64,000 bases of DNA from positions 124,001-188,000 of the forward strand of contig JBBCKD010000032.1 of assembly GCA_037191015.1 (NCBI GenBank). The letters run 5' to 3'. A program made the translations under genes and the position numbers. The stretch comes from Ravibacter sp037191015. GTDB taxonomy: Bacteria; Bacteroidota; Bacteroidia; Cytophagales; Spirosomataceae. This document shows positions 9,701 to 17,146 of this stretch, piece by piece. The notes below the pieces were generated by a model. That model was not told the DNA's origin. It worked only from the letters and a program-made list of their open reading frames with translations, and ran no database searches. How positions within the stretch are numbered: the stretch's first letter is position 1; each line of letters opens with the position of its first letter.

Positions 9701-10239
9701 CCGGTATTCACCGCTGGACAACCGGTCTGACAAATAACTTCCGGTATAAAGGATTGACGCTATCTGTGCAGGTAGACGGAAAATTCGGCGGACAGGTTTA
9801 CTCCGAAACCAACTACAGCCTGGAGCACCGGGGTATGACTCCCGGCTCGCTGATAGGCCGTGATGCCGGGATTACATTGCCTGGTGTCACTGAGTCGGGC
9901 GAACCCAATACTGTATTCGTAGACAGGGACAGGGTCAACAACCGTGCTATTATCGTACGTCGTCGCGACGCGCTGGATGATTATCTGTACGATGCCAGCT
10001 TTATCAAGCTGCGTTACATATCACTGTCATACAACATCCCGAAGCCTGTATACGAGAAACTGGGATTTGTAAAAGGCGCCAGCGTATCGCTGCTGGGACG
10101 TAACCTCGCCATCCTGATGAGCCGTGCGCCGGGGATAGATCCGGAATCCCAGCTTTACTCCAACAATAGCCAGGGAGTGGAATACAACAATCTGCCTCTT
10201 ACCAGGAGCTGGGGATTCAATGTAAACCTGAAGTTTTAA
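6745..10239 (+). CDS. SusC/RagA-family TonB-dependent outer-membrane transporter with STN domain (locus A)
   Basis: This outer-membrane barrel imports a ligand, probably a glycan, held by the SusD lid, powered by TonB. Domain order is signal peptide (to about 40), STN domain (about 45-125, KVTLSAKNISLEEAFKIL to TVVLKP), carboxypeptidase-like beta-sandwich (about 168-245), plug (about 245-385) and beta-barrel to the C-terminal LKF. The plug holds the SusC signature ALYGSRAKNGAIVITTKSG. The STN domain is what lets such receptors signal to FecR, so this is a transducer as well as a transporter. A proline- and alanine-rich linker of about 40 residues separates STN from the beta-sandwich. SusD starts 23 bases downstream, so the two are co-transcribed. 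Length 1164 is normal. Confidence 0.95.
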   Translation: MHLGNSNSRQKTRGGGPRLILPKVIAIISLLFAAVSINSQAMSSSQKVTLSAKNISLEEAFKILKKQSGYTFFYDHELLRNARKINVNVKNLPLEKALDACLAEQSISYTIVGKTVVLKPARKAETVTPAAIEQPAKAGAEMMRVPMGSLNPLQLSTIQQSIFETVRGKVTDETGAGLPGVNVLVKGTSQGTTTDADGQFTLNVSETNAVLVFSFVGYVPQEVVIGGRSNISVSMQVDNKSLQEVVVTALGIRKEAKALGYSVTKLEGEAFTQNRETNFMNALTGKVAGVNVVAAGTGPAGSSRVTIRGNTSISGNNQPLYIINGMPMDNSQFGQAIGPQPDWGDNISSLNPDDIEELTVLKGATAAALYGSRAKNGAIVITTKSGRGSKGIGVEFNSNNTWEVPFYIWKLQDKYGQGYGGYRPQSQTDAANHSQNHWGEVYDNAPTVQYDGVSRPYTYVKKQVLDDFYSTGNTSTNNIAFTGGGDNGSFRVGFTNMRNTGIIPNAKMNRNNISLGINQKAAKNLNISANIDYVREDVDNRYLMGGQGGASGVILWVNSNMPTSALSPGYNENFQENVLGTDRNATNPYFVVNRMKNSSVKDRFMTSVTTRWDILDWLFVQGRVGQDYFSFKSTNIIPDGTGFRLNGSIDQNTTNFWERNFEGLIGINKDLNEDFALSVNLGGNLMSQQRDLTNISALGFVIPQFHVVNNTSTRNTSTGTYNKKINSLFATAELSYKNYLFFNVTGRNDWFSTLNPKSNNYFYPSAGVSFVFSDAMQLPSAFSFGKLRVAYASVGGDTDPYMLNLTYGLLPFSFSGSPLGHIGQSTVPNSSLRPLSVNESEIGLDLRMFNNRLGLDFALYNKLTTNDIAIESISTSTGYSGVLVNVGSIRNRGVEFLLSGKPVVTNDFSWDVSTNFAFNKSRVLKISNTTNELTLATTTKAFIKHIEGMEYSQIVGRTVRRNDKGEDIIDASGLPIVPAGVVPFGTGIHRWTTGLTNNFRYKGLTLSVQVDGKFGGQVYSETNYSLEHRGMTPGSLIGRDAGITLPGVTESGEPNTVFVDRDRVNNRAIIVRRRDALDDYLYDASFIKLRYISLSYNIPKPVYEKLGFVKGASVSLLGRNLAILMSRAPGIDPESQLYSNNSQGVEYNNLPLTRSWGFNVNLKF

Positions 10240-10262
10240 TCATTTTAAAGATCAGAAGCATC

Positions 10263-11825
10263 ATGAAATTCAATCTTAAATACTTTGCCGTTATTCTTGG
10301 TACAGTTTTCCTGGCCGGGTGCGACGGAGATTTTGAGGAACTCAATAAAGATCCGAACTCAGCTACTGCCGATCGCTTTAATCCAAGCTACCTGTTTACG
10401 ACAGCGCAGCTTTACACGGCAAGAGGTGACGAAAACGCTACGCTTTACTACGCTTCCTGCTTTGTACAGCATTTCGCGTCTCTTAGTAACGTAGGTATTT
10501 TCGACCACCACGGCGATAAGTACGTTTATCATAAGGGGAATAACGAATTGCTCTGGAAAACTACTTTCAACCCTTCTACCGGACCTGCCGTACTGCTTGA
10601 AGACGTTTTGCAGCTATCGAAAGACAAGCCGGAATTTAATAACCTTGTCCAGATGGCCCGTATCTGGAAAACCATAGTGTATCATCGCTTAACCGATATG
10701 TATGGAGATATACCCTATTCTGAGGCCGGTAAAGGATATTATGAGCAGTTGTACAAACCTAAATACGACGCTCAGAGGGACATTTACTATCATATGCTAA
10801 GCGAACTGGAAGATGCCACAGCCAAAATCGACCTCTCGGGCAATACTTTCGCCCAGGCAGATATAGTTTATAAGGGGAATCTGGCCCGCTGGAAAAAACT
10901 GGGATATTCTATGATGTTAAGGCTCGGGATGAGACTTTCCAAAGTAGAGCCCGATGTGGCCCGGACATGGGTTAGTAAGGCGTTTACAGGTGGCGTCTTC
11001 ACTTCTAATGAAGATGATCTGTTTGTCAAATTCACAGACGCTACCGGCACAAACGCTACTTTGAGCAACGGGCAAAGCATGACCATCACGATCGGCGCTG
11101 CCCCGGGAAAAATTGCCGCTACCTATTTCAATTATCTCAAAAACACAAACGATCCCAGGCTTAAGCATACGGCAGCGGTTTATACTAACCCTTTTGATCA
11201 GTCGACTATTATTACCGATCCGGCCCGTCAGAAAGGACTGCCGAACGGACTGGATCGTATCACGCTGCCCAATGACCCCAGTTTCGACCCTTCGAGGCCC
11301 GAACAGGAGCACCAGTACTCCGGCGCGAGGCGCGACGTCTACGGGAGACTGGATGGCCCGAGAATGCTACTTACAAATGCTGAGGTACAGTTAATGCTGG
11401 CCGAGGCAGTAGTCAGGGGATGGATAAGCGGAGATGCGGAAAGCTACTATAAAGCCGGTGTAGCCGCAGGTATGAAGCAGCTCAGAACGTATAGCGAATC
11501 GGCCAATATTTCCGACGCTGAAATCAACGCTTACCTGGCTGCAAATCCATTCGCCGCCGACAGTGAGGGCAGACTGGAACTGATTAACACCCAATACTGG
11601 ATTGCAACGTTCCTGAACGGCTATGAATCTTTTGCAAACGTTCGTCGCTCGGGTTATCCCAAACTTACCCCTATTAACTACCCCGATAATGAAACCGGCG
11701 GTAAGTTTCCCGGAAGACTGCGTTACCCCGAAGACGAGGCTGTTCTCAACGAGGACAATTACTTCGCGGCGGTAGCCATCCAGGGTACTGACAATTTCAT
11801 CACTAAAGTCTGGTGGGATAAATAG
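10263..11825 (+). CDS. SusD-like surface lipoprotein, SusD-like_2 type (locus A)
   Basis: This ligand-binding lid lipoprotein of 520 residues pairs with the SusC upstream. The lipobox LAGC puts the lipidated cysteine at residue 20, and the mature protein begins CDGDFEELNKDPNSAT. FEELNKDPN followed by YLFTTAQLY and a TPR-like helical fold belongs to the SusD-like_2 family (PF12771), as does the SusD of locus C and unlike the classical SusDs of loci B and D. The C-terminus FITKVWWDK is typical of this family. A perfect hairpin follows 29 bases after the stop. Confidence 0.93.
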   Translation: MKFNLKYFAVILGTVFLAGCDGDFEELNKDPNSATADRFNPSYLFTTAQLYTARGDENATLYYASCFVQHFASLSNVGIFDHHGDKYVYHKGNNELLWKTTFNPSTGPAVLLEDVLQLSKDKPEFNNLVQMARIWKTIVYHRLTDMYGDIPYSEAGKGYYEQLYKPKYDAQRDIYYHMLSELEDATAKIDLSGNTFAQADIVYKGNLARWKKLGYSMMLRLGMRLSKVEPDVARTWVSKAFTGGVFTSNEDDLFVKFTDATGTNATLSNGQSMTITIGAAPGKIAATYFNYLKNTNDPRLKHTAAVYTNPFDQSTIITDPARQKGLPNGLDRITLPNDPSFDPSRPEQEHQYSGARRDVYGRLDGPRMLLTNAEVQLMLAEAVVRGWISGDAESYYKAGVAAGMKQLRTYSESANISDAEINAYLAANPFAADSEGRLELINTQYWIATFLNGYESFANVRRSGYPKLTPINYPDNETGGKFPGRLRYPEDEAVLNEDNYFAAVAIQGTDNFITKVWWDK

Positions 11826-11854
11826 AAGTTCCCATTCCAAAATTAAAACAAATG

Positions 11855-11892
11855 TCAAAGCGGGCCGGGTTTTCAGACCCGGCCCGCTTTGA
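11855..11892 (+). terminator. perfect 16-bp hairpin after susD of locus A
   Basis: The arms 11855-11870 and 11877-11892 are exact reverse complements around the loop tttcag, GC-rich with AAAG/CTTT ends. It stands 29 bases after the SusD stop and 15 bases before the start of the DapA-family gene. It could end the uptake operon or reduce read-through into that gene. There is no long T-run after it. Confidence 0.75.
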
Positions 11893-11907
11893 CTTCAGCC
11901 CCAACCC

Positions 11908-12948
11908 ATGAAAAATAAAGAAAACAACTCCAGGAGGATCTTCCTCAAACACCTGGCTTTGCTGCCATTGGCCTCCTTACCGGCTTTGGAGCAGGGCCCC
12001 TACGATGTCACAAAAAAGAGAGACCGCAAATCTTTGATCCCGGTTATGGTAACGCCTTTCCACAGCGATCTCTCCATCGACTGGAAAAGCTTCGACAAGG
12101 TGACTGACTTCTATCACCAGGCCGGTGCGGAAGGGTACTTTGCCAATTGTCTCAGCAGCGAGATGTACTACCTGACACCGGAGGAAAGGTTGGCGGTTAC
12201 CGACCGGGTCGTCAGGCATTTTAAAGGGAAAGTACCGGTGGTAAGCACCGGCTCATTCGGGTATACAATTGCCGAAAAAGCCGAGTTTGTAAAGAAGATC
12301 CATGACCAGGGAACTGAAGCGGTCATACTCATCACCAGCCACTTTGCCGAACGTAGCGACAGCGATGATGTACTGATCGAAAATCTTGAGAAGCTGGCCT
12401 CTCTCACGGGGAACATACCGCTGGGAACCTATGAATGTCCCTCCCCTTACAAAAGAGTGCTCAGCCCGGAAGTTTTCTCCTATATCGTAAAAAGCAAGCG
12501 CTTTATTTACCACAAGGATACTTCTGAAAATATCGACAATATCCGTGCAAAGCTACGGATCGCCAAAGGCAGCCGGATGCAGCTTTACAACGCTCATACC
12601 GCGTCGGCCGTCCCTTCCCTGAGAGAAGGGGGCGCAGGACTGTCACCGGTTTCCGCTAATTTCTACCCCGAAATTTTAGCCTGGGTTTGCCGGAACGCCG
12701 ATAATCCGGGTAAAAAAGAAGACGTCGACTGGATCCAGCAGGAAATCGCCCAAACCGAGCCGCTTATCTCAAGAGGATACCCTGTCAGCTCGAAGTACTT
12801 CCTGAAGAAAAGAGGTCTTCCTATCGAGCCCGTATGCCGGTCGAATAAAAGAGTGCTCTCCGCAGAGCAGCAGCAGGTCCTGGACCAGGTACATACCCGC
12901 TTTTCAGGATGGTGCGAGCGGCTGGGGATCAGGCCTGTTTCAGTGTGA
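11908..12948 (+). CDS. dihydrodipicolinate synthase/N-acetylneuraminate lyase (DapA) family protein with Tat-type signal
   Basis: DapA-superfamily enzymes are class I aldolases acting on pyruvate-derived substrates through a Schiff-base lysine. The barrel is visible from LIPVMVTPFHSDLSIDW (about 43). The Thr-rich strand gives STGSFGYT (113-120), the active-site tyrosine lies in GTYECPSPY (Tyr175), and the Schiff-base lysine is in IYHKDTS (Lys203). The N-terminus has a twin-arginine motif SRRIFLKHL (R9, R10) and a hydrophobic stretch, so the enzyme is probably exported, unusual for a family that is normally cytosolic. At 346 residues it is about 50 longer than DapA, mostly the signal and tail. 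It could be a sugar-acid aldolase or dehydratase; it is probably not the lysine-pathway enzyme. Confidence 0.85.
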   Translation: MKNKENNSRRIFLKHLALLPLASLPALEQGPYDVTKKRDRKSLIPVMVTPFHSDLSIDWKSFDKVTDFYHQAGAEGYFANCLSSEMYYLTPEERLAVTDRVVRHFKGKVPVVSTGSFGYTIAEKAEFVKKIHDQGTEAVILITSHFAERSDSDDVLIENLEKLASLTGNIPLGTYECPSPYKRVLSPEVFSYIVKSKRFIYHKDTSENIDNIRAKLRIAKGSRMQLYNAHTASAVPSLREGGAGLSPVSANFYPEILAWVCRNADNPGKKEDVDWIQQEIAQTEPLISRGYPVSSKYFLKKRGLPIEPVCRSNKRVLSAEQQQVLDQVHTRFSGWCERLGIRPVSV

Positions 12949-12961
12949 TGTTACAGGTTCG

Positions 12962-13012
12962 AAAAAAGGGCAGGCACACTTTCGCATACCTGCCCCGATG
13001 AACTCCTTTTTT
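12962..13012 (+). terminator. probable terminator after the DapA-family gene
   Basis: A stem gggcagg (12968-12974) and cctgccc (12989-12995) is flanked by an A-run upstream (from 12962) and T6 at 13007-13012, which can extend the stem. It lies just after the DapA-family stop and also faces the SusD remnant on the other strand. Confidence 0.55.
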
Positions 13013-13025
13013 GAGTGTCAGTGTG

Positions 13026-13300
13026 TTATATCTCCTCGTCGACTTCGGTAAGCGGCGGCTCGTTCAGCTCATAACCGGAATATCCCTTGTTCTGGTTGAT
13101 ACGCCCCATCGTGTTGGCGTTAATCGCATTCTGAGGCACAGGCCATAGCACGTGAAAAGGGCTGATTGTATATTCAACCCCGAAAGCAGTGCGGACGCCT
13201 TTGTTATAAAACCCGCTTTTTTCGTTGATACGGTTTTTTCCGTTGATACGGTCAAAAAAGTAGTTGTTGTCCGAAAAGTTGCCGGACGAATAGGTCTTCT
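13026..13300 (-). pseudogene. C-terminal remnant of a SusD/RagB-family gene
   Basis: The minus-strand frame ending at the TAA at 13026-13028 reads SPFHVLWPVPQNAINAN, then TMGRINQNKGYSGYELNEPP and a short acidic tail. The LWPxPQ...N...QNxGY sequence is the conserved C-terminus of classical SusD/RagB lipoproteins. Only about 90 codons remain. No start, signal peptide or N-terminal part exists, because the frame runs straight into the end of araB on the same strand (araB stop at 13304-13306). A near-exact 11-base direct repeat (cgttgatacgg, around 13230-13250) sits inside the remnant. The rest of the gene and any SusC partner have been deleted. Confidence 0.75.
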
Positions 13301-13303
13301 CTA

Positions 13304-14944
13304 TCAGACCTGTTCCTCTATAAAACCGCCGAGCTCCAGGTATTTCTGATACAGCTTCTCATACACCGCCACCTTTTCGGGCTGGGGAGCATACTCGGCA
13401 TCAAAACCTGACCCCATGGCCTGCTGAGCTTCTTCTATGGTACCATAAATACCGGCGACTACCGCTGCGCACATGGCAGCGCCCAGCGCGCACGTCTGCT
13501 CTGAAGTCGCTACCCTGATCGGCACATTCAGCACGTTGGCCAGGGTTTGCATGACAAGCTTCGACTTCTTGGCTACCCCTCCTATCGCGATCACCTGCTT
13601 AATGGGAACCCCCTGCTCTAAAAAACGATCCACGATGCTTTTGGATCCGAAAGCGGTAGCTTCTACCAATGCCTTGAATACCCTTGCAGCGTCGGTACCC
13701 AGATTGAGGCCCGAGATAAGGCCTTTGACGTTGTAATTGGCATCCGGCGTACGCCGCCCGTTGAACCAGTCGAGCGCTACGGGGTCATGCTCCGTAACCG
13801 GCAAAGCAAGGGCTTTTTCCGACAACAGCGGCAACAGCCGGTCTGACAGCTGCTGACGGACTCCTTCGTCCTCTATCAGTTCCGATACGGGCTCGAGGAT
13901 CAATCTTTTAAACCAGGCATATACATCGCCGAAAGCCGATTGTCCCGCCTCAAACCCGAGCATTCCCGGAAGGATGGAGCCATCTACCTGTCCGCAGATC
14001 CCTTTTACCAAAAGATGTCCCACCTCTTCGTTCGGCGCCACCAGCATATCGCAAGTCGATGTACCCATTACCCTCACGAAAGAGTAGGGCTCAATAGCCG
14101 AACCTATGGCGCCGATATGGGCGTCTATTGCGCCTACCCCTACCCTGACGCCGGAAGGAAGGCCCAGCCTTTCGGCCCATTCACCGGTCAGCGTGCCTAC
14201 AGACACGTCGGAGGTATAGGTATCGCGATAAAGACGTGCCCTGAGGCCGCCCAGCAGCGGGTCGAGCGTAGTCAGGAATTCTTCCGACGGAAGGCCGTCA
14301 AACTCTTCATGCCACATAGCTTTATGGCCGGCGGCACAACGGCCGCGCTTCATCGTAAGCGGATGGGTAGTACCCGTAAGCAGGGCCGGCATCCAGTCGC
14401 AATGTTCTGCCCAGGAAAAGGCTCTTGCCCTTACCTGCTCATCCACCCGCAGGGTACGGAGTATTTTGGACCAGAACCACTCCGACGAATAGATCCCGCC
14501 CGAAAACCTGGTAAAATCAGTTTCCCAAGAATGTGCCAGGTCATTGATCTCCTGCGCTTCGCGATTACTGGTGTGGTCTTTCCACAGGATAAACATTGCA
14601 TTCGGGTTCTCTTCAAATCCCGGCAGCAGGGCCAGGGGCGTCCCGTTCTCATCGAGCGCTACAGGGGTTGATCCGGTAGTGTCGATCGACAGGCCGGCGA
14701 TCTGCCCGGTAACGCTTTGAGGCAGGGGAGCCAAAGCTCCCTTTATGGCAGCCTCCAGCCCTTCTATATAATCGAGCGGGTGCTGCCTGAATTGTGAAGC
14801 GGACGGGTCGCAATAGAGCCCTTGCTTCCAGCGGGGATATTCAAATACAAAGCTGCTCAGCAGCTCTCCGTTCCCGGCATCGGCGACTACTGCTCTCACA
14901 GAGTCTGTACCATAGTCCAGGCCAATTACATATTTGGAATTCAT
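13304..14944 (-). CDS. araB: ribulokinase (FGGY family)
   Basis: AraB phosphorylates L-ribulose to L-ribulose-5-phosphate in cytosolic L-arabinose breakdown. The 546 residues begin with the FGGY phosphate-binding strand YVIGLDYGTDSVRAVV and contain AraB-type signatures: CDWMPALLTG, GRCAAGHKAMWH, GAIDAHIGA, VRVMGTSTCDML, GFEAGQSAFGD and the C-terminal FGGY box KQVIAIGGVAKKSK. The family separates from xylulokinase by the longer insertions and MGTSTC. No araA or araD lies beside it. Downstream on the same strand the SusD remnant begins within a few bases of the stop, so the original neighbourhood has been rearranged. Confidence 0.9.
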   Translation of the reverse strand: MNSKYVIGLDYGTDSVRAVVADAGNGELLSSFVFEYPRWKQGLYCDPSASQFRQHPLDYIEGLEAAIKGALAPLPQSVTGQIAGLSIDTTGSTPVALDENGTPLALLPGFEENPNAMFILWKDHTSNREAQEINDLAHSWETDFTRFSGGIYSSEWFWSKILRTLRVDEQVRARAFSWAEHCDWMPALLTGTTHPLTMKRGRCAAGHKAMWHEEFDGLPSEEFLTTLDPLLGGLRARLYRDTYTSDVSVGTLTGEWAERLGLPSGVRVGVGAIDAHIGAIGSAIEPYSFVRVMGTSTCDMLVAPNEEVGHLLVKGICGQVDGSILPGMLGFEAGQSAFGDVYAWFKRLILEPVSELIEDEGVRQQLSDRLLPLLSEKALALPVTEHDPVALDWFNGRRTPDANYNVKGLISGLNLGTDAARVFKALVEATAFGSKSIVDRFLEQGVPIKQVIAIGGVAKKSKLVMQTLANVLNVPIRVATSEQTCALGAAMCAAVVAGIYGTIEEAQQAMGSGFDAEYAPQPEKVAVYEKLYQKYLELGGFIEEQV

Positions 14945-15064
14945 TATCTATTAAAAGTAAAATGGTAAAGGGCAGATATGCTCCTACAAATATACTGTCA
15001 TATTTGAAATAGGGCCACCGGATAGGACACCCGCCTGTTTGCAGAAAATGGGATCCGATATAAT

Positions 15065-15124
15065 CGCATGCCCCGTATGGGGCTACCCAATAACATAAAC
15101 AGGTAGCCCCATACGGGGCATGCG
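15065..15124. repeat. perfect 23-bp palindromic repeat (REP-like)
   Basis: The arms 15065-15087 and 15102-15124 are exact reverse complements with a 14-base AT-rich loop. Each arm itself contains the smaller palindrome GCCCCGTATGGGGC. A shorter relative, tagcccctgacggggca, follows at about 15150-15168. The gap between araB and the sugar kinase (14945-15236) holds nothing else recognisable. The form fits a dispersed palindromic repeat and could also stop transcription coming from the kinase. Confidence 0.65.
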
Positions 15125-15149
15125 GATGCGTTCCCTTTGCTATAGATAA

Positions 15150-15168
15150 GTAGCCCCTGACGGGGCAT
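15150..15168. repeat. second, shorter copy of the GCCCC...GGGGC palindrome
   Basis: TAGCCCCTGACGGGGCAT has the same core as the arms of the 15065-15124 repeat, with one central change and only one arm pair. It indicates that the unit occurs in more than one form. Confidence 0.5.
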
Positions 15169-15236
15169 TTAGAGGATCACAAAACTATAAGCTCCTTTAG
15201 AAGGAGAAAGCCAAAAAAGGAAGAAAACCTCAGCCG

Positions 15237-16148
15237 TTACTCAAAACAAAGCGAAGCCGCTCCGAGCAGCCCGGCATCGTTAGCCAGCGTGGCTTTCTTC
15301 ACATTGAGCGTTTTGACATAATAAGGCGTCAGCCAATTGCTGAGGCGCTCGTGCACCGACGGCATGATATAGTCGAACGAAGCCGAAAGGCCGCCGCCGA
15401 TCAGGATGGTGGTGATATCGAGTATCCGGATCATGGCTACCAGGCCTTCGCCCAGCATGTATCCTACTTCCCTAAAGACATCCAGCGCGAGCTGGTCGCC
15501 GGCAGAGGCAGCAGCCACCAGGCCGGTGGTAGAGATAGTTCCGTCAGCGGGCAGGACCGTCGGCCCCTTATAAGTCGACCTCATTTCTTCTGCAAGCTCC
15601 AGCAATTCCTTCTTCCCGATGTTCCTTTCAAGCACCCGTCCGTTTCGCGAGGGGATATGCCCGGGCTCCATGGCGTTCCCGCCTCCCCCTTTGAATACCT
15701 TCTTGTCAATAATTGCCGCCCCGCCGATACCGGTGCCGAGCGTGATGAAAATGTAATCCTCCGGCACATCTTCCTCTCCGAAATAGTACTCTCCCAACGC
15801 TGCTGCATTGGCATCGTTCTCCAGGTAAAACTCGTGATCGGGGAATCTCTTTTTAAGATCCGGCACAATTTTTATCCCGTTTATTTCGGGGATTGCGGTG
15901 ATCTCAATCAGCGTAGTCCGGTCGCGGGTGATCAGCCCCGGTACGCCTATTCCTACTTTTTTTACTTCAGGATACTCTTTGAGCTCAAGTGCTATCGCAT
16001 CTCCCAAACGCTCAATAAATCTCCCGGATTCACGCCAGCTGGCGGTTTCGTGACTGTAGAAATTGGAAATTCTTCCATCTTTTACATCTACAATGCCCAT
16101 TTTCACATTGGTTCCGCCGATGTCGATACCCAGGTACTGTTGTTCCAT
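15237..16148 (-). CDS. ROK-family sugar kinase (glucokinase-like)
   Basis: This cytosolic ATP-dependent sugar kinase of 303 residues shows the phosphate-1 motif YLGIDIGGTNVKMGIVD at the N-terminus, ENDANAAALGEY (catalytic aspartate) and the adenosine motif TILIGGGLS. The ROK zinc site normally written GHx...CxCGxxGC is missing. After EPGHIPSRNGRVLERNIGKK no cysteine follows, and the only cysteine in the protein is the third-last residue. I take the ATG at 16148; a TTG six bases further upstream is also in frame. Glucokinase, fructokinase and N-acetyl-sugar kinase remain possible. Confidence 0.85.
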   Translation of the reverse strand: MEQQYLGIDIGGTNVKMGIVDVKDGRISNFYSHETASWRESGRFIERLGDAIALELKEYPEVKKVGIGVPGLITRDRTTLIEITAIPEINGIKIVPDLKKRFPDHEFYLENDANAAALGEYYFGEEDVPEDYIFITLGTGIGGAAIIDKKVFKGGGGNAMEPGHIPSRNGRVLERNIGKKELLELAEEMRSTYKGPTVLPADGTISTTGLVAAASAGDQLALDVFREVGYMLGEGLVAMIRILDITTILIGGGLSASFDYIMPSVHERLSNWLTPYYVKTLNVKKATLANDAGLLGAASLCFE

Positions 16149-16351
16149 TATCAATGTCTGTCTTAAATTTTTATAACCAGGATGGATGCTTTAAAAAATG
16201 CTAATTTAGTAAATCCGGTTAAACACCGGTACTAATCCCGTAAAACACTTCGCGTCAAGCGGTGAAACAAGTTACTCCGGCCCTGCTCAGGATGTTTAAA
16301 AAACGCCGGAGTGCAAGGCCTTGAGGATCAGGACAAAGCAGGCATCTTCTC

Positions 16352-17059
16352 CTAAATATCTCCCAATTGGGGCCGTATAATCAACTCTTCCAGTACGGCT
16401 CCTTCCGACATTGCGTATGCAGCCCATATGGCTGCGGCCACATCTTCGCTTTTTACGAACCGTTCGGGAGGCAAGTCTGTCCCCGCCCAGCTGTCGGTCA
16501 GCGTTGCACCCGGTAAAATTGCTGTTACGCGGACATTATCCGCTTTCAGCTCCTGTCTCAGCACCCTGGTCATCCCGTATAGCGCATGCTTGGCTATCGC
16601 GTAAGAGCCGCCGTTGGGATAAGCTGTTATACTCGCTATAGAGCACATGTTAAAAATATGCCCGGATCGCCGCTTTTTCATCTCCCCCACAAATCCCCTC
16701 GTAAGCCGGTAAGCGCTCAGCAGGTTTGCTTCCAGCATTTTTTCGATCACGCCGTCGGCCTCGTTATGTACCTGTCCGGGAATAAACAGCCCGGTATTAT
16801 TGACAAGGACATCGACAGGTCTTTGCAGGGTATGGACATACGCTACAAAAGCCTTTATCCCTTCCTCTCCTGAAAGATCCCCGTTAAAAGTATGGAGCGT
16901 CCCCGGCAGCTTCCTGGCCTTTGCTTCCGCAAGCAGCCTGTCGATATTGATCTGTTTTCTCGAACCTGTAACCACGTCGAGACCGTTTTTCAGGAACAAC
17001 AGCACTATAGCCCTTCCGATACCACGGGTCCCGCTTGATACGACAGCTAATCTGTTCAT
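16352..17059 (-). CDS. short-chain dehydrogenase/reductase (SDR)
   Basis: This cytosolic NAD(P)-dependent oxidoreductase of 235 residues has the classical SDR features: TGxxxGxG as SSGTRGIGRA (8-17), NNTG (87-90, a variant of NNAG), and the catalytic Ser140, Tyr153 and Lys157 (SYAIAKHAL). The likely cofactor is NADP, judging by the basic GSRK after the second strand. The substrate cannot be fixed; FabG-like ketoacyl reductases and sugar dehydrogenases share this pattern. It is divergent from the MlaE-like gene. Confidence 0.88.
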   Translation of the reverse strand: MNRLAVVSSGTRGIGRAIVLLFLKNGLDVVTGSRKQINIDRLLAEAKARKLPGTLHTFNGDLSGEEGIKAFVAYVHTLQRPVDVLVNNTGLFIPGQVHNEADGVIEKMLEANLLSAYRLTRGFVGEMKKRRSGHIFNMCSIASITAYPNGGSYAIAKHALYGMTRVLRQELKADNVRVTAILPGATLTDSWAGTDLPPERFVKSEDVAAAIWAAYAMSEGAVLEELIIRPQLGDI

Positions 17060-17146
17060 TAGAATAAAAGGGTATTAAGTTATTGATTATAAAAATTCAT
17101 CGTTTCCCTATTTTTCACGAATATTACGGATTCTGATTCTAATACG

